Source: Streptomyces marispadix
GTDB taxonomy: Bacteria; Actinomycetota; Actinomycetes; Streptomycetales; Streptomycetaceae
DNA length: 64,000 bases
Reading direction: 5' to 3'
Assembly: GCF_022524345.1 (NCBI RefSeq)
Contig: NZ_JAKWJU010000002.1
Coordinates: 1,550,001 to 1,614,000 of the forward strand
The notes below the pieces were generated by a model, which searched no databases, was not told the DNA's origin, and was given only the letters and a program-made list of their open reading frames with translations. Position 1 is the stretch's first letter; each line of letters starts with the position of its first letter. The position numbers were made by a program, and so were the translations under genes. Of the stretch, positions 17,181 through 26,487 are shown in pieces.

Positions 17181-18167
17181 GTGCACGCCTCATCCACCGA
17201 CCCGCCCCCCGGGCCGCCCCGTCGGCCCGGCGCACACGCCCTGGGGTCCCTCGGTCTGGACGCCCCCGCCCCCGATCCGGCCGACGCCTCCGCGCACGCC
17301 TTCCCCGACGGCGGCACCTGGCGTACCGAAGTCCCCTCCTGCGAGGGGCCCGAGGCGGTCGCCACCGTGCTGAAGGAGGCGGCCTCCCTCGACGTACCCG
17401 TGCACCGCATCAGCCAGGGCAGCGGCATATGGATGCTGACCGACGCCCAGATCACGGAGATGGCGGGCGCATGCGCCCGACACGACGTGGAGCTCTGCCT
17501 GTTCACCGGGCCGCGCGGCATCTGGGACGTGGGCGCCTCCACCCGTACGCCCTCCGGCGGCGGCGGTCTGCGCGCACGCGGACTGGACGCGGTCGCCGGG
17601 TGCGTGGAGGACGCACTGCGCGCGGCCGAACTGGGCGTGCGCTGCCTGCTGGTGGCCGACGAGGGCGTGCTGTGGACCCTGCACCGGCTGCGTGCGAGCG
17701 GCGAACTGCCCGCCGACACCACGCTGAAGGTCTCCGCGCTCATCGGCCCGGTCAACCCGGCCTCGTACAGCGTGCACGAGCGTCTGGGAGCCGACTCGCT
17801 CAACGTCCCCTCCGATCTGACGCTCGCGCAGATCACGGAGATACGCCGCGTCAGCGCCGCCCCGATGGACTTCTATCTGGAGGCGCCCGACGACCTCGGC
17901 GGCTATGTACGGATGTACGACGCCGCCGAGCTGATCAGGCGCGGTGCACCGCTCTACCTCAAGTTCGGGCTCAGCAACGCGCCCGGCATCTACCCGTACG
18001 GCGCGCACCTGCGCGACGTCGCCCTCGACAGCGCACGTGAGCGGGTGCGCAGGGGCAGGCTCGCGCTGGATCTGCTCGCGCGGCTCGGCGCCGACGGCGG
18101 CATGTCACCGCCGGGATCACGACTGCCCGGCACGCTTCAGCGTTTCCCCCTCCCCGAGAGGAACTGA
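17181..18167 (+). CDS. Unrecognised barrel-like protein in the sugar operon (possibly U32-peptidase-like)
   Basis: This 328-residue protein starts at GTG 17181 with AGGAG five bases upstream, and the sugar-binding lipoprotein follows after 3 bp. I do not recognise it firmly. The alternation of short hydrophobic strands ([32 protein letters not shown]) with helices suggests a TIM barrel. The ending of the barrel and the general style recall U32-family peptidase-like proteins, which also occur beside sugar transporters. Lys183 and Lys261 lie at strand positions where class I aldolases place Schiff-base lysines. There is no signal peptide. Its job in the operon is open; a 2-keto-3-deoxy acid aldolase is one possibility. 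Confidence 0.75.
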   Translation: MHASSTDPPPGPPRRPGAHALGSLGLDAPAPDPADASAHAFPDGGTWRTEVPSCEGPEAVATVLKEAASLDVPVHRISQGSGIWMLTDAQITEMAGACARHDVELCLFTGPRGIWDVGASTRTPSGGGGLRARGLDAVAGCVEDALRAAELGVRCLLVADEGVLWTLHRLRASGELPADTTLKVSALIGPVNPASYSVHERLGADSLNVPSDLTLAQITEIRRVSAAPMDFYLEAPDDLGGYVRMYDAAELIRRGAPLYLKFGLSNAPGIYPYGAHLRDVALDSARERVRRGRLALDLLARLGADGGMSPPGSRLPGTLQRFPLPERN

Positions 18168-18170
18168 CAC

Positions 18171-19325
18171 ATGGGAACCCAGCACATCCGCACCCGTACA
18201 CCTGCCGGTTCGCGGCAACGCCGGCGGCGCAGCGCACCGGTCGCCGCGGTCGCCGCCGTAGCGCTGCTGACCGCGTCGCTCGCCGCCTGCGGCCAGGAGG
18301 CGAAGGGCGGCAGCCGCTACAAGGCCGAGAAGGGCAAGGGCGGCACCGTCGGACTGGCCATGCCGACAAAGTCGTCCGAGCGCTGGATAGCCGACGGCAA
18401 GAACATGGCACGGCAGTTCAAGGCCGCCGGCTACAAGGCGGATCTCCAGTTCGGCGACGACAAGGTCGAAAACCAGGTCGCCCAGATCGAGAACATGATC
18501 GCCAAGGGGCACCGGCTGCTCGTGGTCGCCGCCATCGACGGCTCGGCGCTGACGGACGTGCTGCGCCGAGCCAAGGAAGCCGACATCCCCGTCATCTCCT
18601 ACGACCGGCTGCTGCTGGGCACCGAGAACGTCGACTACTACGCCTCGTTCGACAACGAGCGCGTCGGCGAACTCCAGGGCGGCTACATCGTCGACAAGCT
18701 GAAGCTCGACGAGAAGAAGGACGAGAAGTTCAACATCGAGCTGTTCGCGGGCTCCCCCGACGACAACAACACCAAGTTCTTCTGGGACGGGGCGATGAAG
18801 GTGCTGCGCCCGTACATCAAGAAGGGGCAGCTCGAAGTACGCAGCAAGCAGACGAAGATGAACCAGACGACGACGCTGCGCTGGGACGGCGGCACCGCGC
18901 AGAAGCGCATGGACGACCTGCTGAGCAAGAACTACGGCTCGGAGGAGGTCGACGCGGTCCTCTCCCCCTACGACGGCATCTCCATCGGCATCCTCTCGGC
19001 GCTCAAGAGCGCGGGCTACGGCACCGACGACAAGCCGTACCCCCTGGTGACCGGTCAGGACGCGGAGTTGGCGTCCGTGAAGTCGATCATTCGCGGGCAG
19101 CAGACGCAGACCGTCTACAAGGACACACGCAAACTCGCCAAGCAGGCGGTGCAGATGGGCGACGCGGTGCTGACCGGGAAGAAGCCCGAGGTCAACGACA
19201 CCAAGACCTACGACAACGGCAAGAAGGTCGTCCCGTCGTATCTGCTGAAGCCCGTGAGCATCGACAAGTCCAATACGCAGCGGCTCGTCGACGACGGCTA
19301 CTACACGGCTGGGCAGCTCAAGTGA
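18171..19325 (+). CDS. Sugar ABC transporter substrate-binding lipoprotein (ChvE/XylF type)
   Basis: The 384-residue protein has a twin-basic n-region, a hydrophobic core and the lipobox LAAC (cysteine near residue 40), so it is an anchored periplasmic-binding-type receptor. The body matches the pentose/hexose-binding class ([61 protein letters not shown]), most like the multiple-monosaccharide receptor ChvE. It delivers aldoses to the ATPase and permease encoded next. It ends in a GTGA overlap with the ATPase gene. Confidence 0.93.
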   Translation: MGTQHIRTRTPAGSRQRRRRSAPVAAVAAVALLTASLAACGQEAKGGSRYKAEKGKGGTVGLAMPTKSSERWIADGKNMARQFKAAGYKADLQFGDDKVENQVAQIENMIAKGHRLLVVAAIDGSALTDVLRRAKEADIPVISYDRLLLGTENVDYYASFDNERVGELQGGYIVDKLKLDEKKDEKFNIELFAGSPDDNNTKFFWDGAMKVLRPYIKKGQLEVRSKQTKMNQTTTLRWDGGTAQKRMDDLLSKNYGSEEVDAVLSPYDGISIGILSALKSAGYGTDDKPYPLVTGQDAELASVKSIIRGQQTQTVYKDTRKLAKQAVQMGDAVLTGKKPEVNDTKTYDNGKKVVPSYLLKPVSIDKSNTQRLVDDGYYTAGQLK

Positions 19326-20968
19326 CGGCCCCGGCAGAGCAGTCGGCGCCGGCGGAGGCCGGCGGCACCGTGCTGGAGATGCGCGGCATCACCAAGACCT
19401 TCCCCGGGGTCAAGGCGCTCTCGGACGTCAACCTCACGGTGCGCGCCGGTGAGATCCACGCGGTCTGCGGCGAGAACGGCGCGGGCAAGTCGACGCTGGT
19501 GAAGGTCCTCAGCGGCGTGCATCCGCACGGGAGTTACGAGGGGGAGATCCTCTTCGGCGGCGAGCCCTGTGCGTTCAAGGACATACGGGCGAGCGAGCAG
19601 CGCGGCATCGTGATCATCCATCAGGAACTCGCCCTGGTGCCCTATCTCTCCCTCGCGGAGAACATCTTCCTCGGCAACGAGCACGCCGTCCGCGGCGTCA
19701 TCGACTGGGGGGAGACCCTGCGTCGGGCGGACGCGCTGCTGAAGCGGGTGGGTCTGCCGGACAAGCCCCAGACGCGCATCGCCGACATCGGCGTGGGCAA
19801 GCAGCAGCTCGTAGAGATCGCGAAGGCGCTGTCGAAGGAAGTGCGGCTGCTGATCCTCGACGAGCCGACCGCCGCGCTCAACGACGAGGACAGCCGCAAG
19901 CTTCTGGAGCTGATCGGGGAGCTGCGCGCCCAGGGCATCGCCTGCATCGTCATCTCGCACAAGCTGAACGAGATCCGCCAGATCGCGGACTCCGTGACGA
20001 TCCTCCGCGACGGCCGCACGATCGAGACCCTCACGGTGCGCGAACACCCCGGCGACGAGCCGGAGATATCCGAGGACCGCATCATCCGCGGGATGGTGGG
20101 CCGCGATCTGGACCAGCGCTTCCCGCCGCGCACCCGCTACGAGGGCGAGGACGCGGGAGAGGTCGCCATGGCGGTGTCGGGCTGGACGGTGCGGCATCCC
20201 ATCGACCATCAGCGCAAGGTCGTCGACGATGTCTCGCTGGAGGTGCGGCGCGGGGAGATCCTCGGCATCGCCGGGCTGATGGGCGCGGGCCGCACCGAGC
20301 TGGCGATGAACGTCTTCGGCCGCTCCTACGGCGTCTACGAGAGCGGAACCGTCTCGGTGGGCGGCCGTGAAGTCTCCGTGCGTACCGTCCCGGAGGCGAT
20401 CTCGCACGGCATAGCGTATGTCACCGAGGACCGCAAGACCTATGGGCTCAACCTCATCGACGACATCAACCGGAACATCTCCCTCGCCTCGCTCGGCGGG
20501 CTCACCCGGCGCGGTGTCGTCGACGAGCACGAGGAGCGGCGCGTCGCCGAGCGCTTCCGGCGGTCGATGAACATCAAGGCGCCCACGGTCCATGAGCAGG
20601 TGCAGCGGCTCAGCGGCGGCAATCAGCAGAAGGTCGTGCTGAGCAAGTGGATCCACGCCGAACCCGAGGTGCTCATCCTCGACGAGCCGACGCGCGGCAT
20701 CGACGTCGGTGCGAAGTACGAGATCTACGCCGTCATCGACAAGCTCGCCGCTGACGGCAAGGCCGTCGTCTTCATCTCCTCCGAACTGCCCGAACTGCTG
20801 GGCATGTGCGACCGCATCTACACGATGTCGGCGGGGCGGCTCACCGGCGAGGTCACGCGTGAGGAAGCGACTCAGGAGCTGCTGATGCGGCACATGACCG
20901 AATCCCTGGACACCGGGACGACAACAGGCACCACCAACCCTGCCGACGGCACGAGTGACAAGAGCTGA
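19322..20968 (+). CDS. Sugar ABC transporter ATP-binding protein, double ATPase (GguA/XylG type)
   Basis: The 548-residue protein contains two fused ATPase domains as in RbsA/XylG/GguA. The first has an intact Walker A (GENGAGKST) and a Walker B ([12 protein letters not shown]). The second has the degenerate P-loop GLMGAGRTE, an intact signature LSGGNQQK and Walker [13 protein letters not shown]. This asymmetry is normal for the family. GTG start at 19322 overlaps the binding-protein stop. It energises the permease encoded 9 bp downstream. The C-terminal tail is Thr/Gly-rich. Confidence 0.95.
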   Translation: MTAPAEQSAPAEAGGTVLEMRGITKTFPGVKALSDVNLTVRAGEIHAVCGENGAGKSTLVKVLSGVHPHGSYEGEILFGGEPCAFKDIRASEQRGIVIIHQELALVPYLSLAENIFLGNEHAVRGVIDWGETLRRADALLKRVGLPDKPQTRIADIGVGKQQLVEIAKALSKEVRLLILDEPTAALNDEDSRKLLELIGELRAQGIACIVISHKLNEIRQIADSVTILRDGRTIETLTVREHPGDEPEISEDRIIRGMVGRDLDQRFPPRTRYEGEDAGEVAMAVSGWTVRHPIDHQRKVVDDVSLEVRRGEILGIAGLMGAGRTELAMNVFGRSYGVYESGTVSVGGREVSVRTVPEAISHGIAYVTEDRKTYGLNLIDDINRNISLASLGGLTRRGVVDEHEERRVAERFRRSMNIKAPTVHEQVQRLSGGNQQKVVLSKWIHAEPEVLILDEPTRGIDVGAKYEIYAVIDKLAADGKAVVFISSELPELLGMCDRIYTMSAGRLTGEVTREEATQELLMRHMTESLDTGTTTGTTNPADGTSDKS

Positions 20969-20977
20969 GGGCCGACC

Positions 20978-22243
20978 ATGACATCGACAGACACCTCCAC
21001 TCAGTCCGGCGGCACGGCGGGGCCGCCTGCCGGTCCGGGCACCGAATCCGGGTCCGGGTCCGGGCGGCCGTCCGCGGGTGTGCTCCTGCTGGACGCCGTG
21101 CGCAACAACGTCCGCCAGTACGGCATGCTCGTCGCGCTCGCGCTCATCGTCGTGCTGTTCCAGATATGGACCGACGGTTCGCTGCTGCTGCCCAACAACG
21201 TCTCCAACATCGTCCAGCAGAACAGCTACATCCTCATCCTGGCCATGGGCATGATGATCGTCATCATCGCGGGCCATATCGACCTCTCCGTCGGTTCGCT
21301 CGCCGCGTTCGTGGGTGCGGCAGCGGCGGTGATGATGGTCAAGCACGACATGCCCTGGGTGCTGGCGCTGGTGCTCTCGCTGCTGATCGGTGCCACGGCC
21401 GGCGCCTGGCAGGGCTTCTGGATCGCCTACGTCGGCATTCCGTCGTTCATCGTGACGCTCGCCGGGATGCTGCTCTTCCGCGGCGGTACGCAGATCCTGC
21501 TGGAGGGCCAGTCGATCGCGCCCTTCCCCAGGGGCTTCCAGGAGATCGCCCAGGGCTTCATCCCGGAGATGGGTCCCTACACGCAGTACCACAACCCCAC
21601 CCTCCTCATCGGCCTCGTCGTCATCGCCTTCGTGCTCGTCCAGGAATGGCGGGACAGGCGGCGGCAGTTGGCGTACGAGCTGGAGGTGCTGCCGTTCAAC
21701 CTGTGGGTGCTGAAGTGCACGGCGATCGTGGCCGCCGTGGTGGCCTTCACGCTGACGCTGGCCAGCTACCACGGTGTGCCGGTCGTGCTGCTCATCATGT
21801 GTGTGCTGCTGATCGGGCTGGGCTTCGTGATGCGTAACGCCGTCATCGGACGCCATGTGTACGCGCTGGGCGGCAACAAGGCCGCGGCCAAGCTTTCGGG
21901 CGTCAAGGACAAGCGGGTCACGTTCATGGTGTTCGTGAACATGGGGCTCCTGGCGGCGCTCGCCGGCTGTGTGTACGCGGCCCGTCTCAACGCGGGCACC
22001 CCTCAGGCGGGCATCAACTTCGAACTGGAGGCCATCGCCGCGGCGTTCATCGGTGGCGCTTCGATGAGCGGCGGCGTCGGCACCGTGCTGGGTGCGGTCA
22101 TCGGCGGTCTGGTCCTCGGCGTACTCAACAACGGCATGTCGCTCGTCGGCATCGGCACCGACTACCAGCAGGTCATCAAGGGGCTGGTGCTGCTGGCGGC
22201 GGTCGGCTTCGACGTATGGAACAAGCGGAGGGTCGGCTCCTAG
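20978..22243 (+). CDS. Sugar ABC transporter permease (GguB/XylH type)
   Basis: This 421-residue integral membrane protein has about ten hydrophobic segments and the family's hallmark regions (MMIVIIAGHIDLSVGSLAAF near residues 90-110, IPSFIVTLAGMLLFRGG, and GGASMSGGVGT-GAVIGGL near the end). A Gly/Pro/Ser-rich cytoplasmic N-tail precedes the first helix. It is the membrane partner of the two preceding genes and completes the importer. A strong terminator follows about 105 bp after its stop, closing the operon. Confidence 0.95.
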   Translation: MTSTDTSTQSGGTAGPPAGPGTESGSGSGRPSAGVLLLDAVRNNVRQYGMLVALALIVVLFQIWTDGSLLLPNNVSNIVQQNSYILILAMGMMIVIIAGHIDLSVGSLAAFVGAAAAVMMVKHDMPWVLALVLSLLIGATAGAWQGFWIAYVGIPSFIVTLAGMLLFRGGTQILLEGQSIAPFPRGFQEIAQGFIPEMGPYTQYHNPTLLIGLVVIAFVLVQEWRDRRRQLAYELEVLPFNLWVLKCTAIVAAVVAFTLTLASYHGVPVVLLIMCVLLIGLGFVMRNAVIGRHVYALGGNKAAAKLSGVKDKRVTFMVFVNMGLLAALAGCVYAARLNAGTPQAGINFELEAIAAAFIGGASMSGGVGTVLGAVIGGLVLGVLNNGMSLVGIGTDYQQVIKGLVLLAAVGFDVWNKRRVGS

Positions 22244-22347
22244 CGTCCGCTCGCTCCGCTCGCCGACTCCCGTACCCGGGCCGCGAGTTCACCGGACTCG
22301 AAGTCCACCCGGGACCAGGAGCCCCGAGTCGGCTACGGCACGACGCA

Positions 22348-22380
22348 CGAGGGCCGCACGGCATCGCCGCGCGGCCCTCG
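22348..22380. terminator. Terminator after the sugar importer operon
   Basis: CGAGGGCCGC and GCGGCCCTCG form a perfect 10-bp stem around a 13-base loop, followed by TCTCTGC. It lies between convergent genes and may serve both. Confidence 0.8.
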
Positions 22381-22441
22381 TCTCTGCGTCACTGCGCGCA
22401 CCGTCACCGCGCGCACGGGAGACGCACGCGCAGCTCAAGCG

Positions 22442-22870
22442 TCAGACGACGCCGATGCTGACCTCGATGTTGCCGCGGGTGGCGTTGGAGTACGGGCAGA
22501 CCTGATGTGCCTTCTCCAGCAGGTCCTTGGCGGTCGCCTCGTCGACGTTGGGTATGTGCGCCTCCAGCGCGACCGTCAGACCGAAGCCGCCCTCCGGGGT
22601 GGGGCCGATGCCGACGCGGGCCGTCACCGTCGAACCCGAGATGTCGGCCTTCTCCTTACGGGCCACGACGCCGAGCGCGCTCTGGAAGCAGGCGCTGTAA
22701 CCGGCGGCGAAAAGCTGCTCGGGGTTGGTGCCCTGGCCGCTGCCGCCAAGCTCCTTGGGCGGGTTGACCACGACGTCGATCTGGCCGTCGTCACTGGCGA
22801 CCCGGCCGTCGCGGCCGTTCTCGGCCGTGGCCACGGCGGTGTACTTGACGTCGACGGACTGGTTGGACAT
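22442..22870 (-). CDS. ohr: Organic hydroperoxide resistance protein (OsmC/Ohr family)
   Basis: The 142-residue protein is a thiol peroxidase that reduces organic hydroperoxides. The redox pair is C61 (YSACFQSAL) and C125 (QVCPYSNATR), and the partner residues R23 and E51 are in place, as in Ohr rather than in the shorter OsmC. The length is normal. The gene stands alone on the minus strand; a MarR regulator lies nearby (24122) but next to a different divergent gene, so OhrR-type control is not established. Confidence 0.9.
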   Translation of the reverse strand: MSNQSVDVKYTAVATAENGRDGRVASDDGQIDVVVNPPKELGGSGQGTNPEQLFAAGYSACFQSALGVVARKEKADISGSTVTARVGIGPTPEGGFGLTVALEAHIPNVDEATAKDLLEKAHQVCPYSNATRGNIEVSIGVV

Positions 22871-23001
22871 GGAGGGTCCTCACTGTTGGAGGGAGCCTGC
22901 CGGGGCGCTCACGCCCGCGACCACGGTGCACGGCACCCGACGCGGCTCCTGGTGTACGTAAGTGGTGTGCGCGCACATCGGTGGTGTGCGCCGTACGGTT
23001 G

Positions 23002-24030
23002 TCAGTCGGCGAGACCGACGATCATCTTGCCCGTGTTCTCCCCCTTGAGCAGCCCCAGGAAGGCGTCCACAGCGTTCTCGAAGCCCTCGACGACCGTCTC
23101 GCGGTACTTCAGCTCCCCCGAGCGGATCCAGCCGGAGACCTCCTCGAAGAACTTCGGCATCAGGTCCTGGTGATCCATCACAAGCATCCCCTGAAGACGC
23201 AGCCGCTTGCCGATGACCATGGCCAGGTTCCTCGGCGCAGCGGGCGGTTCAGTGGCGTTGTACTGGGCGATCATGCCGCAGATGGTGGCGCGGCCGTGCA
23301 CGTTGAGGGAGCTGATCGCCGCCTCCAGGTGGTCGCCGCCGACGTTGTCGAAGTAGACGTCGATGCCCGACGGGGCGGCCTCCTTGAGCTGCTTCGCCAC
23401 AGGGCCGGACTTGTAGTTGAAGGCCGCGTCGAATCCGTACTCCTCGGTGAGGAGGCGGACCTTCTCGTCCGAGCCGGCGCTGCCGATCACCCGCGAGGCG
23501 CCCTTGAGCTTCGCGATCTGCCCGACCTGGCTGCCGACGGCACCGGCCGCACCCGAGACGAAGACGGCGTCGCCCTTCTTCATCGACGCGACCTCCAGCA
23601 GACCGGCGTACGCCGTGAGGCCCGGCATGCCGAGCACTCCCAAGTAGGTGGTCAGCGGGGCGAGTTCGGCGGAGACCTTGGTCACGTGCTTCGCACGGGG
23701 CGTGGCGAACTCGCGCCATCCCAGGTCGTGGAGCACATGGTCGCCGGGGGCGAACCCCTCGGCCTCCGAGGCCACGACGATGCCGACCGCCCCGCCGGAC
23801 ATGGGCTCGTCGAGCTTGAAGGGCGGCACATACGACTTCACATCGTTCATCCGGCCGCGCATGTACGGGTCGACGGACAGATAGAGGTTGCGGACCAGGA
23901 TCTCTCCCTCGCCGGGCGCCGCGACCGGCCCCTCACGAAGCGCGAAGTCGCCCGGGACGGGCCAGCCTTCGGGCCTGGAGACGAGGTGCCATTCGCGGCC
24001 TGTCGCGGGGAGGGATTCGGGCGAGCTCAT
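23002..24030 (-). CDS. NADP-dependent oxidoreductase (CurA/leukotriene B4 dehydrogenase-like MDR)
   Basis: This 342-residue zinc-free medium-chain reductase starts with a family-typical N-terminus (SRPEGWPVPGDFALREG) and contains the substrate strand YLSVDPYMRGRMND and the cofactor motif SGAAGAVGSQVGQIAK. The region GSAGSDEKVRLL and NYKSG support NADPH binding. Relatives reduce alpha,beta-unsaturated carbonyl compounds. It is divergent from a MarR regulator with two palindromes in the 91-bp gap, so it is the likely regulatory target. Start ATG at 24030 gives the family N-terminus. Confidence 0.92.
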   Translation of the reverse strand: MSSPESLPATGREWHLVSRPEGWPVPGDFALREGPVAAPGEGEILVRNLYLSVDPYMRGRMNDVKSYVPPFKLDEPMSGGAVGIVVASEAEGFAPGDHVLHDLGWREFATPRAKHVTKVSAELAPLTTYLGVLGMPGLTAYAGLLEVASMKKGDAVFVSGAAGAVGSQVGQIAKLKGASRVIGSAGSDEKVRLLTEEYGFDAAFNYKSGPVAKQLKEAAPSGIDVYFDNVGGDHLEAAISSLNVHGRATICGMIAQYNATEPPAAPRNLAMVIGKRLRLQGMLVMDHQDLMPKFFEEVSGWIRSGELKYRETVVEGFENAVDAFLGLLKGENTGKMIVGLAD

Positions 24031-24051
24031 GTGGGGGCCTCTCGACGGATA

Positions 24052-24093
24052 TGTTTCAGGTTCTGAAACAACCCTGCACCTTGATATTTCAAG
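24052..24093. promoter_or_regulatory. Two MarR-type palindromes in the divergent promoter
   Basis: TGTTTCA-N5-TGAAACA (24052-24070) and CTTGA-TATT-TCAAG (24080-24093) are both perfect inverted repeats placed between the oxidoreductase and marR starts. The second has the usual form of a MarR half-site pair. Confidence 0.7.
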
Positions 24094-24121
24094 TTGTCAA
24101 GCAAAGAGCTAGACTTCCCCC

Positions 24122-24616
24122 ATGGCCCCCCACACCTCCGCCGGTACCCGCAAGCTCGACCCCGACCCCGTCACACGGGAGGTCGTCGACCTGATCGGCA
24201 CGGTCGTCGCCCGCTACCACGAGGAGTACGAACTGGCCGCCGCCGACCACTCGTTGACCGGCGCCCAGGCCCGCGTACTGGCTCTGCTGGCGCGCGAGCC
24301 GACGCCGATGCGCCAGGTCGCCCGTGCGCTGAAGTGCGAGCCGTCCAATGTGACGGGGATAGTGGACCGCCTGGAGTCGCGCGGCCTGGCGGTGCGCCGC
24401 TCCGATCCCGCGGACCGGCGGGTGAAGCTCGCCGCGGCCACGGACGACGGCATAGACCTGGCACACAGGCTCCGGGCCGCCCTCGGCTTCGCCCGCGAGC
24501 CGCTCGCCGAGCTCACCCCGGTCGAACGGACCCTGCTGCGCGACCTGTTGCAGCGCATGCTCGGCGAGGAGGGCACGGACGAGGGCGCGGGAGACGACCC
24601 GCCCGGGACCGGCTGA
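24122..24616 (+). CDS. MarR-family transcriptional regulator
   Basis: The 164-residue protein has a MarR winged helix-turn-helix (LTGAQARVLALL ... MRQVARALKCEPSNVTGIVDRL, wing VRRSDPADRRVKL). It is divergent from the NADP oxidoreductase and probably represses that gene and its own through the palindromes in the shared promoter. There is no conserved N-terminal Cys of the OhrR type, so a phenolic or electrophilic ligand is more likely than a peroxide. ATG at 24122 is the only plausible start. Confidence 0.92.
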   Translation: MAPHTSAGTRKLDPDPVTREVVDLIGTVVARYHEEYELAAADHSLTGAQARVLALLAREPTPMRQVARALKCEPSNVTGIVDRLESRGLAVRRSDPADRRVKLAAATDDGIDLAHRLRAALGFAREPLAELTPVERTLLRDLLQRMLGEEGTDEGAGDDPPGTG

Positions 24617-24708
24617 CTACAAGAGCAGGACGGCACCGGCCGTACACCGGCACGGCCCCGGACCGGTCGAGCAGATGGCCGGGGTACGGACGAGCGGTGG
24701 ACGGGCGG

Positions 24709-25599
24709 TCAGCCCGCGAACGCCGCCTGCGGCAGCCCCTGCCCGGCCCCCGGCAGCACGAGCAGCGAGCCGGCGAGCGGATGTGCCGTGGGATCGGCTC
24801 CCGCGCTCGCCGTCGTGACATACAGGTCCCGTAGCCCCGGGCCTCCGAAGGCGCATGCCGTCGGACGCGGCACGGGCAGCCCGACCGTCCGGTCCAGCCT
24901 GCCGTCCGGGGTGTAGCGGCGCACGGCGGCGCCGTCCCAGAGCGCGACCCAGACGCAGCCGTCGGCGTCGACGGTCAGCCCGTCGGGATAGCCCGCGCCC
25001 TCCTCGATCTCCGCGAACGTACGGCGCCCCGAGACGTCCGCGCCCGAACTCCCCTCCGCCGCAGGCACGTCGAAGACGTCGATCCGGCGCGTAGGGGTGT
25101 CGTTGTAGTACATCAGCGAGCCGTCCGGGCTCCAGCCGATGCCGTTGCTGACCGTGACCTCCGGCAGCACGGTCACCGCGGCGCCGTCCCCGGTCAGCCG
25201 CTTGAGGTCGCCCCCTCCGGCCCGTTCGGCGTACGTCATCGAGCCCGCCCACAGCGCACCGTCGGGGGCGACGGCCGCGTCGTTGCCCCGGCGGCCCGGC
25301 ACGACCTCGCGGTGCAGCCAGGAGAAACCGCCGTCCGGCCCGTACAGCCCGACGCCGTCACGCAGATTGACGACGAGACCGCCGCCCGCCCTGGGCTTGG
25401 CAGCGCCGACGTGCTGTTCGGTCGCCATGACCGTACGGGCGCCGTCGGACGGATCGTACGTATGCACACGGGAGTTGAGGATGTCCACCCAGATCAGCAG
25501 CCCGCGTGCGCCGTCCCAGGTGGGACCCTCGCCGAGCCACGCCGGCGTACGCACCGCCACCGCCACCTCTGCCCCTGCCGACTCCCGCACGCCGCTCAT
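24709..25599 (-). CDS. SMP-30/gluconolactonase family protein
   Basis: The 296-residue protein is a six-bladed propeller lactonase of the SMP-30 family, which hydrolyses aldonolactones to aldonic acids. Metal-ligand regions are visible: E24 in LGEGPTWD, an Asn in RGNDAAVAP, the Asn in VSNGIGWSPDG and an Asp in YPDGLTVDADG. ATG at 25599 is chosen because GGAGGAAGGG stands directly before it; the longer frame to 25671 adds a basic, unconserved tail. It lies 123 bp downstream of iclR on the same strand. A role in the same oxidative sugar pathway as the dehydratase operon is inferred. Confidence 0.9.
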   Translation of the reverse strand: MSGVRESAGAEVAVAVRTPAWLGEGPTWDGARGLLIWVDILNSRVHTYDPSDGARTVMATEQHVGAAKPRAGGGLVVNLRDGVGLYGPDGGFSWLHREVVPGRRGNDAAVAPDGALWAGSMTYAERAGGGDLKRLTGDGAAVTVLPEVTVSNGIGWSPDGSLMYYNDTPTRRIDVFDVPAAEGSSGADVSGRRTFAEIEEGAGYPDGLTVDADGCVWVALWDGAAVRRYTPDGRLDRTVGLPVPRPTACAFGGPGLRDLYVTTASAGADPTAHPLAGSLLVLPGAGQGLPQAAFAG

Positions 25600-25722
25600 C
25601 CCTTCCTCCGCTCGCCGGGGCGTCCGTTTCGCCCGCGTCCGCCCCGCGCGTCCGTCGTCTGCGTGCCCCATGCCGTCACGGGGTGCGCGTCCTGTCGTAC
25701 GTACGTGTCACGGGAGCGCCCG

Positions 25723-26487
25723 TCAACGGTGCCCGAGCCTGCCCGACAGCTCCACCGCGCCCTTGACCGCCAGGCCCTCCAGCTCCTCCCTGCGCTCACG
25801 GCTCCAGCGGACCGTGGGCACCGAGATGCTCAGCGCCGCCACCGCCTTGCCGCCCGAATCCCGTACGGGCGCCGCCACGCAGCTCACATCCGGATTGGAC
25901 TCCTGCTGCTCCACGGCGACTCCGCGGTCGCGGACCAGCGCCAGCGCCTCGCGCAGCGCCTCCACGGACGTGATCGAGTCGGGCGTCATCGCGGTCAGAG
26001 GCCCGGCGTCCGCGAGCAGCGCCTCCAGTTCGTCCTCGGGCAGCGAGGCGAGCAGCATCTTCCCCACGGCCGTGCAGTGGGCCGGAAGCCTGCGCCCGGC
26101 GGCGGAGACCATGCGCACGGCATGGGTGCTGTCGACCTTCGCTATGTAGATGACGTCGAGTCCCTCCAGGACGGCCACATGCACCGTCTCGCCGCAGGTG
26201 TCGGCGACGCTGCGCGCCACCCGCTGCCCCTCGGCGGCGAGATCGAGCTGCTCGGCGTAGCGGCTGCCGAGCTGATAGCCCCGGACTCCCAGCCGGTAGC
26301 GTCCCGGCCGGTCCGGAGGCTGTTCCAGATAGCTGCGGGCGGTGAGCGTCGTCACCAGCTCGTGCACCGTCGTACGGGGAAGCTGGAGCTTGCGGGTGAT
26401 CTCCGGGGCGGAGAGGGTCCCGTCGCAGTCGAGGAAGAGTTCCAGTACGTCCAGGGCCCTGGTCACGGCCGGCACGAGACGACCCAT
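25723..26487 (-). CDS. IclR-family transcriptional regulator
   Basis: The 254-residue regulator has an N-terminal winged helix-turn-helix (LSAPEITRKLQLPRTTVHELVTTL) and a C-terminal effector domain with the family signatures (LPAHCTAVGKMLLASLPEDEL and VSCVAAPVRDSGG). IclR proteins commonly control catabolism of sugar acids and aromatics. A large palindrome upstream (26539-26573) shares a half-site with the dehydratase operon promoter 12 kb away, so it probably controls that operon, itself and the lactonase. The ku frame runs over the whole gene in another frame. Confidence 0.92.
   Translation of the reverse strand: MGRLVPAVTRALDVLELFLDCDGTLSAPEITRKLQLPRTTVHELVTTLTARSYLEQPPDRPGRYRLGVRGYQLGSRYAEQLDLAAEGQRVARSVADTCGETVHVAVLEGLDVIYIAKVDSTHAVRMVSAAGRRLPAHCTAVGKMLLASLPEDELEALLADAGPLTAMTPDSITSVEALREALALVRDRGVAVEQQESNPDVSCVAAPVRDSGGKAVAALSISVPTVRWSRERREELEGLAVKGAVELSGRLGHR

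Noticed and set aside
19301..21856. Long antisense open frame (851 codons) over the sugar ABC genes
   Set aside because: It is the GC-biased mirror of well-supported transporter genes and is His/Asp/Gln-rich without any recognisable domain.
22442..24616. ohr-ohrR pair
   Set aside because: The MarR protein faces the NADP oxidoreductase, not ohr, and lacks an OhrR-type N-terminal cysteine.
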